From Tetrastigma voinierianum (taxonomy: Eukaryota > Streptophyta > Magnoliopsida > Vitales > Vitaceae): DNA of 64,000 nucleotides. Position 1 is the stretch's first letter. The number at the start of each line of letters is the position of its first letter. Made by a program: the position numbers and the translations under genes. Of this stretch, positions 57,941 through 64,000 are shown piece by piece. The notes beneath the pieces are model-generated. The model did no database searches and was not told the DNA's origin. It saw nothing but the letters and a program-made list of their open reading frames with translations. The DNA is taken from assembly GCA_016808115.1 (NCBI GenBank), contig JAEQBH010000647.1, positions 558,001-622,000 of the forward strand. Direction: 5' to 3'.

Positions 57941-58215
57941 CATACCCTATATTCAATCCAAATCTATACCCCACCACCTCCCCTCCATATTTATATTGTG
58001 GTCTAGTACATTACTTCATTTTCTTTATCATACCCTATATTCAATCCAAATCTATACCCCACCACCCCCCCTCCATATTTATATTGTGGTCTAGTACATT
58101 ACTTCATTTTCTTTATCATACCCTATATTCAATCCAAATCTATACCCCACCACCCCCCCCCCCTCCCTCATATCTATATTGTGGTCTAGTACATTACTTC
58201 ATTTTCTTTATCATA
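57941..58215. repeat. 88-bp tandem repeat, three copies
   Basis: The unit start cataccctatattcaatcc occurs at 57941, 58029 and 58117. The third unit is longer because its C-run is expanded (caccaccccccccccctccc). Near identity of the copies points to a recent expansion. Confidence 0.95.
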
Positions 58216-58219
58216 CCCT

Positions 58220-59970
58220 TTAGGCATCGGTTTGGATCAGTTTGAACAAAATATTCAATCCAATCTATAACATTGGTTTGAAAAATTATAATCCGATTCA
58301 AACCGTTCAAAATCTCCAAGCCCGTCAACAATATTCTGATTTGGTTAAGTTTGCGGTTTGAAGCTGATGAGTTAACTGCCCTTTTGAGTGTTTTGTCCGA
58401 ATCGTATAGCATCGCTTCTTTTCTTGCCCTTCTCTTCTCGCTGCATCTTCTATCATGCTTTTTAAAGCTGCTTTACCATTGGGAGCAATTCTGTAACTCC
58501 CTCCCTCTCCTCTTTCTTTTTTTTTTTTCTTTTGATTCTTGATGACTTATATCCCCTCTCTACCCCTTCAAACTCCTCATTTATTATCTCTTGTTTTCTT
58601 CTTCCTTCCGTCTAGAGAATCCAAGAGTCAAACATAGAACCTCACTCCTTCAATCTTGGTTCTAGCATCTTCTATTCATGAGTTTTGCCATTTCAAGCAC
58701 TCATTAACCACTTGCTTTCTTGTCAAGCTATCCATGCTAGAAGTTAGATAAGGCCTAGAGGCAAAAATATATATATTTTTTTGGGCCACAATAAACAAAA
58801 TCGCAAGTCTACAATGAGAAATTAGGTTAAGAATGCTTATATATGAACCATATAAAACGATGTCATTTTATTATATCGGTTTCGGGGCCGATTCATGATA
58901 CGATTTTCATCCTGAATCGCAAATCAAATCGATATTTCGTTTTTATAAATTTCAAAACAAATCCAAACTCAGAATCTTAAAACCACAGCTTTTATTCTGA
59001 GCATTGGATGGTTTTTACTACATGAACAACCATAATACTCCTCTCATTTTGCCTATCGCGGTAGCGACACAAAGCTTGGGCTGACTTAGATTAAAGAACC
59101 ACTATGCTCTCTTTAGCCATTCCTAAGATGGCAATTTCCTCATAACTCAATGAGAAATCCGATATTTGATTCGAATGGAATAGGGCATGAATGAATATTT
59201 TAGACCCAAATAAATATTAGGGTAATAGGCTAGGTTTATATATTTTTGAATTTGGGGATAGGGATTTATTTATAAACTATTTATAGTATATTGTTATTTG
59301 TTGTATAATATTTTATTGTGCTTGTATTTTTATTGGTTTCATGAAATCACATCACAATAATTTATTATTATTATAAGACAAATTATTTTTAATATTCATG
59401 ATTTTAAAAAATAATTAATTTCACAAATTGAAGTATGGTATTTGGGTAGAGTATGGGAATGACATGAGAAGGATAATAGAAATAATAAATGAAGATGGGA
59501 TGGAAATCTAAAATTCTAGCCGAACCCATTTTCATCCTTAGTTCATACCCATTTTTCTTTCATAACACAATGAAGTTTTTCAGCACTAAAGTCTCCTAGT
59601 TGGCATTCAATTCATTAGCAGTTAAACAAGAGATTCAAGGGCTAACGCGAAACTGAACCTGCACTTTCCCATCACCCACCGGCCACTCACTTACTTTTTC
59701 TCTCCTTTCTGAAGCTTAAACCAAGTAATTGCTACGTTTATTCCTGAAAAGAATCCAATGAATATTAACAACAAAACTTTGTTGACCGGTCGCTCGACGG
59801 ATATTATCCATCCACGCGTATCACCATTCATCACTCGATATAAGAGGTGGTGACATAACATCCACTCCTATGTTCACCAGCCTTTTCCCTTTTCATGTTT
59901 TTTTGTCTCACACAAATATTTCCCTTTTCCCATTTCCTTTATTCTCTGTTCTTCATTTTCCATTATCATG
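58220..59970. other. non-coding DNA
   Basis: Short ORFs only. A segment around 59460-59560 with gggatggaaatc and cgaacccattttcatcct resembles the decayed end of a gggatgg-type hAT element, without confirmable boundaries. Confidence 0.4.
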
Positions 59971-59974
59971 AAGC

Positions 59975-60240
59975 ATGTCCAATATTTTGCATGCATGTTG
60001 GCTTAAATCGCATTGAGCCCATCCTCCATATGCCATCCACCCGCAGCATACCCTACAAGAGATGGCACTAGGCCTTTGCTGCTATCTATTCTTCCAGGGC
60101 TCTATATTCTCTTCTCAATCACAAGAAGAAGAAAAGCAGAAAACTTCCAGTCCATACTCCATTTGTTGTCCTCAATGTTAAGCCCGAAGTTTCTGGCATT
60201 GATCATACAATCCTCGAAGTGCAATTGCGAGGACAAAACA
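59975..60240 (+). pseudogene. second ACA12/13-like Ca2+-ATPase remnant (N-terminus only)
   Basis: The ATG at 59975 (MSNILHACW) corresponds to the start of the pump at 25998. The readings KRWH, a stop, then AFAAIYSSRALYSLLNHKKK and KLPVHTPFVVLNVKPEVSGI match residues ~27-75 of that pseudogene, including the calmodulin-binding-like helix. The ATG is out of frame with this block and a TAG follows RWH, so it is dead. Similarity ends about 60240, before the first membrane helix, and retroelement-like DNA follows within 60-400 bp. Nucleotide similarity to 25998-26250 is obvious by eye, so the two are paralogues. Confidence 0.85.
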
Positions 60241-62221
60241 TTAGCTATATATTGATTAATTCTGAATTTATTTACTTAATGGGAAATTTTAAAGAAGCTA
60301 AAACAAATATATACGGCGGTGGTCTCAATTTCGTAGCCAATAATCGTCATGCATTCAATTAATCGGCTTACAACTCGCAAAACAGACACGAAGACGACTA
60401 TATGCATTCACGCTCCGACTACTAAGCTACTTTTCTCAAGATTAAGAGTTTGAGCGATAAGAATTGACAGGACCCTTACTGCTTCGACGACTCGGCTTTG
60501 GCTGAGGAGGAAGAGTGATCCGTTTTTTTGGAGAGCGACAATTTCTTCCCATAATGTAGTGAAGGTGACTCTTATTTCCGAAGGATGACTTATTCTTCAC
60601 TTTACGTAATCGGCTCTCCCGAGCAGAACCGCGCTAAGAGAGCTCTATCCCCCGTCAGCGACGCGCCAATTCACGCGAATCCCACTGTAATGTGGAGAGC
60701 CGCATAAACTTGCCAGTGGAGTTGCCGACGGGGAAAGCAGAAGCACTGAAAGAAAAGGCGCCCGGATATGAGATGTACTCGGCCGGGACTCGGGGAGTGG
60801 ATCGGGCCCTCGGCGCTCGTGGGCCTGGCTTAGCTTCGGGCCTAATCCTCGGGGCTCTTAGGTCAGCCGCTACGAGGGGTGTCGGGCCCGCCCAAGGTAC
60901 TCCACAATGCCCCCTTTTCTCGTTTGGGAGGAAGATCATCCTGTGCCTGGGAAAAAGAACAAGGTTGACCACATATTATAAGGAACAGCTTCACCATTAA
61001 TGCTTTAATTTTCAACGTAAATTTTGTAACTTTTTGTAACCGTATTAGATGCTATCGATCGTCTCAGGTCGATCCCGAGGATTTAGAGCAATATAAAAGG
61101 CGAAAGGGTGTGGAGATTGGTTATCTTATCGGTTATCCTCGCTCCATCAGCTTCGAGCAGATAATCGAATATTGCCATAAGTCCCGGACTACTGCATGAA
61201 GGATGACCGTGTTCGCCATTTCCTGCGTGCCTTCTAACCTGGGTCGGGACCCGTAGATTGTATGGCTCGAGTGGAGCTCAAATGTCCCGGGGTGTTTCGT
61301 GGTTCTAGAACTTAAATGGGGCTCGAGGACACCGCTGAATTTGTAGTGGATCACTTAACCTCCCCCGCAAATTTCATCCTCTATTTTTACTATTCTTCGC
61401 TTCACACAGCTCTTTCAAATTTCCATCTCCGTCTTTCCTCTGCAATGGTGATCTGCCTCGCTCTGTTTTTATTTTTATGCTTTGATGTTTATGAAGGTTA
61501 GTTTCTCATGTCAGGATATGATTGCTTGACAACAAGCATCAAGTATGTACTCCATTAACACCTGTGTGCAATAAATAAAATTGTAGTTTTTATCACTTGC
61601 TCCTTTATTGCAATTATGTGTGGATATTTTATATTTTTATCTAACTGAGGCTAATTGATCATTATAAAACTTGTTAGCTTCGCGAACCGTCTCGAGAGGA
61701 AGGCCCTCGCTCGCCCACCTTAGTCTTCAGTGCCCTAGAGTGAGAACCATCGTGATGGTTGAGATCCAGGCAGACGATCAGTCATCGCCGCATTAAATGC
61801 GATTGCATGCCCTAGGTGGCGATATATATAGATAGGCATCATTAAGTCGTACCTTTTTTTCCCTTCCTTGTTGTTTTGGTTTATCTTCTTCCCTCTCTAC
61901 GGCACTCAACCACTCCGCGAATAGGCTAAATTTATCTCGCTCTGCCTACGAAGTCATCATTGCAGTATCTCGCCTTCATTCCACGTGTAACTATTGTCGT
62001 CTCTTAGCAGTGTCGGGTCCTCGGGTGGGTGATGTGCCTTCGGCCATTAAAAGCCTGAAGAGAAGGGACGTGTCTTAATATTTATTCCCGCCCCGGTGCA
62101 GCCATTGCCCTGGCTGGGCATGCTCTCGTACCACCTCAGATACGCCTGCGCCTAACATTCGTTTTCTCCTCTCCTTTCGATTTCGCTTAGAATTCACGAG
62201 TGGTCTGAAGAAACTTCCACA

Positions 62222-62395
62222 TGGTCATTCCGAGGGTGGCCCCCAGCGACGCCCTCCGCAAGCAAAGTCATCACATCCCCGATGACGAGGAATTAAAGGT
62301 GTATCAGGAGGTGCCTCGATAACATCGACCTTCTGCTGATGAAGAGGGCTGACGATTCCATCAGCTGGGTGGAGAACACAATGGTGTGTTTTAAT
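62222..62395 (+). pseudogene. gag-like frame, N-terminal piece
   Basis: From ATG 62222 (MVIPRVAPSDALRKQSHHIP then DDEELKVYQEV) the frame meets a stop, but continues one frame over as NIDLLLMKRADDSISWVENT. It ends near a possible donor (atggtgtgtt). No family is named; its position before the other frames suggests the first part of a transposon structural protein. Confidence 0.35.
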
Positions 62396-62468
62396 TGAGC
62401 ATCTAGCAACAGTTACTTTCCTATGCAGTTTCTACCATAGCTAAACAGTTTTTGCATTTCTCACTCGG

Positions 62469-62672
62469 GTGCCGCCCTTACTTCTCATCCATCCCAACGT
62501 GATCTCGTATCCTATCAGTGTGGAGCCGCATGCCGAACCATCCGTACTAACTCGATCTCGTCAGGAGATTTCATTATTTATTTCCCGAGCGTGGGACTCC
62601 GTGGCCGATGTCCATGCCTGCTTTGAACCTCACCTTCGCATTGTCAATCCTGCTTCTCCCCGACTCGCCTAA
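62469..62672 (+). pseudogene. gag-like frame, second piece
   Basis: 67 codons (LLLIHPNVISYPISVEPHAE ... AWDSVADVHACFEPHLRIVN). GC-rich codon use as in the neighbouring frames. No domain is recognised. Confidence 0.3.
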
Positions 62673-62836
62673 GACAGGCGAAAGGGGCGTTGCTAGCTAG
62701 GTCCCTGATGAGACCCCGGTCTCCCCGGGCCATTGCTAACGTTAATCTAGCTCCCAAATTCTTCCCAAAAATGTGTAGTCATCAATCTAGATTGTCAGCC
62801 TATACCTCAACGTTTGTTGTATTATAACGATTAACT

Positions 62837-63379
62837 ATGGTCATTCATGTAGGGAAAGCTTGGCGAGGAAGGTTGGTAAACTGGGTGGAGAAATCATGTT
62901 TTGAGAAGATCCGCCGACTACTGGAGGTTTCTGAGCGAGAGCGCCACTGCAAGGTTCTACTGACGCCAGAGAACATATCTGCCGTGAGGCATAACCCGGC
63001 TCCCTATAACCTCCCGGTCATTCCCCGTCCCTTGCCGCCGGACGTTGTTGAAGGGGAGCACTTTGTTGTTACCGACCTACAGTGTTTGGTTTCTCGCGGA
63101 GCCAGCTCCTCCAGGGACCCGGCCACGAGGCATCGAGTCTGCTTGGGGTCATATGCTCGGCATCTACTGAGCTGGTTCCGATTCGCTCCTCCCGTCTGCT
63201 GGGGAACTAGGAGTGGTCATCCCGAGATTCTGCTCGCTCGCGCATGTGGCCGACCCGCCCCGAGTAGTAAGGATCAGAGAGGAGTGGGGGCACCCGGCGA
63301 CGTAACGCCCGGTGGGGGTCCAAGGAGAGGACTTTCAGGCTCGGGTTCCCGCCGAGCAGCGAAGAGAGCCTTAGACTGA
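62837..63379 (+). pseudogene. uncharacterised retroelement ORF (180 codons)
   Basis: The longest open frame at this end. It contains GKAWRGRLVNWVEKSCFEKI, ERERHCKVLLTPENISAVRH and PAPYNLPVIPRPLPPDVVEG, then changes character to a basic, low-complexity tail, probably after a frameshift near 63090. I associate this type of sequence with structural proteins of plant gypsy-like elements but cannot name a domain. It is followed by 63402-63752 in the same direction. Confidence 0.4.
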
Positions 63380-63401
63380 AGAGTGAGGAGCGGCAGAGAG
63401 A

Positions 63402-63752
63402 ATGACTTGGCCGCTTGACACGCGCTGCCCCAAGAGGAAGCGGCAGGTGATTTCCAGCAGCGAGTCGGATCCTGCCCCCGTCCATACTGCAGAACCGAGC
63501 CTGCCGGCTACCGATGGTCAGCCCGTCACTGACGGAAGTTCGGGGGACCAGGCCATCATCATCCCCTGCTCTCCCGAACTAGAGCCAACAGGTGGAGCGG
63601 AACTGGACGGGGCCGACCGATCAGAATCGAACGAGGGTGATCCGGCTCCGCGAGCACTCCAAGTAATCCCGCCTTTAGATCGGGGCAAGGAGCAACCAAG
63701 CAGATCAAGTATGCGGTTCACTACCTGTGGATCCACCAACCGGACCAGGTGA
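63402..63752 (+). pseudogene. retroelement ORF with acidic, proline/serine-rich sequence
   Basis: The reading KRKRQVISSSESDPAP, then an acidic Pro/Glu/Ser-rich stretch, looks like the variable linker of a gag-like protein. It has no catalytic motif. It ends at a stop and the rest of the window (63753-64000) has no clear frame. Confidence 0.35.
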
Positions 63753-64000
63753 TAACCTGCATCCACTTCTCCTCGCACGAGCCCCGAGAGTGGAGGTATC
63801 AGCCCCCTGGCAGAGGAGGTGAGCTGACATACCCGCAATGGGAGCCCTTTCATCGTGGAGTCCGCGGCCGGGACGGCTAGGGATCATTATATCCGCACAT
63901 AATCGGGTGCCTAAGAGTTGCTCAGTATGGGTCTTCGCGGTATGATTATTCGGGTGACCCTCCCCGCCTACCCCGCCAAGGAGGATTTCTCCCCGCGACA

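Larger units (their letters stand above)
60300..64000 (+). mobile_element. GC-rich retroelement-like region, running off the window
   Basis: Composition shifts to GC-rich from about 60600. A string whose complement reads attggcgcgtcgctgacggg (near 60650-60670) resembles the primer-site region of Tat-type gypsy elements. TATA-like strings (aatataaaagg near 61091; gatatatatagat near 61822) precede a series of broken gag-like reading frames at 62222-63752. No protease, reverse transcriptase or integrase is seen before the end. The class and boundaries are uncertain, and the + strand frames and the minus-strand primer site point to a composite. Confidence 0.5.

Noticed and set aside
57604..58245. 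213-codon ORF
   Set aside because: It crosses a (TA)n tract and three 88-bp non-coding repeats; there is no domain, and the reading is repeat-driven.

Overview
The window looks like nuclear DNA from a flowering plant, most likely a woody eudicot; grape-like is a guess I cannot confirm. It is mostly AT-rich, has long TA and TG microsatellites, and is built from decayed, nested transposable elements of nearly every plant class, with fragments of ordinary plant genes between them. I see no intact cellular gene, no rRNA or tRNA gene, and no CRISPR or bacterial-type operon. Introns and splice sites are visible in several fragments.

Left third (1-16,250). AT-rich DNA is followed by a decayed endogenous plant pararetrovirus (zinc knuckle, protease, reverse transcriptase, RNase H; 1.74-5.17 kb). 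An LTR retrotransposon remnant, whose LTR head is present three times in tandem, follows at 5.19-9.65 kb and appears to split the viral sequence. At 10.6-11.06 kb two unrelated host-gene pieces lie fused on the + strand (a carboxylesterase CXE11/16-like start and a GNAT acetyltransferase start). The next 5 kb hold CACTA-like subterminal repeats, microsatellites, a 111-bp duplication, a degenerate 50-bp array and a large inverted repeat.

16.25-25.2 kb. The 3' end of a minus-strand Ty3/gypsy element carries a nested solo LTR with a 5-bp target duplication and a later 501-bp duplication. A two-gene PIF/Harbinger transposon (Myb/SANT-like protein plus DDE transposase, both broken) follows.

25.2-29.03 kb. 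This is the best-preserved host locus: a near full-length, intronless ACA12/13-type plasma-membrane Ca2+-ATPase with an upstream region rich in stress-type motifs, but disabled by at least seven lesions. A second, N-terminal-only relative lies at 59.98-60.24 kb.

29.3-42 kb. A 2.0-kb non-autonomous hAT element with exact 8-bp target duplications and an internal ~128-bp satellite-like array is followed by a CACTA-like terminus, and then by a stretch where exon pieces of at least six unrelated genes (LRR receptor kinase, coiled-coil protein, receptor-kinase C-terminus, COG3, class III chitinase, protein disulfide isomerase) lie in one orientation within 4.1 kb. This is the most interesting part of the window and is best explained by transposon gene capture.

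42.4-55.1 kb. There are a long-TIR element carrying shuffled copia fragments, a second TIR element carrying a gypsy LTR head, a copia element with an apparent internal inversion and a CACTA remnant inside it, and a LINE endonuclease fragment interrupted by two hAT elements, one with recognisable transposase, each with a perfect 8-bp target duplication.

55.1-64 kb. AT-rich DNA holds a ~700-bp tandem duplication and an 88-bp triple repeat, then the ACA fragment, then a GC-rich retroelement-like region with gag-like reading frames that runs off the window.
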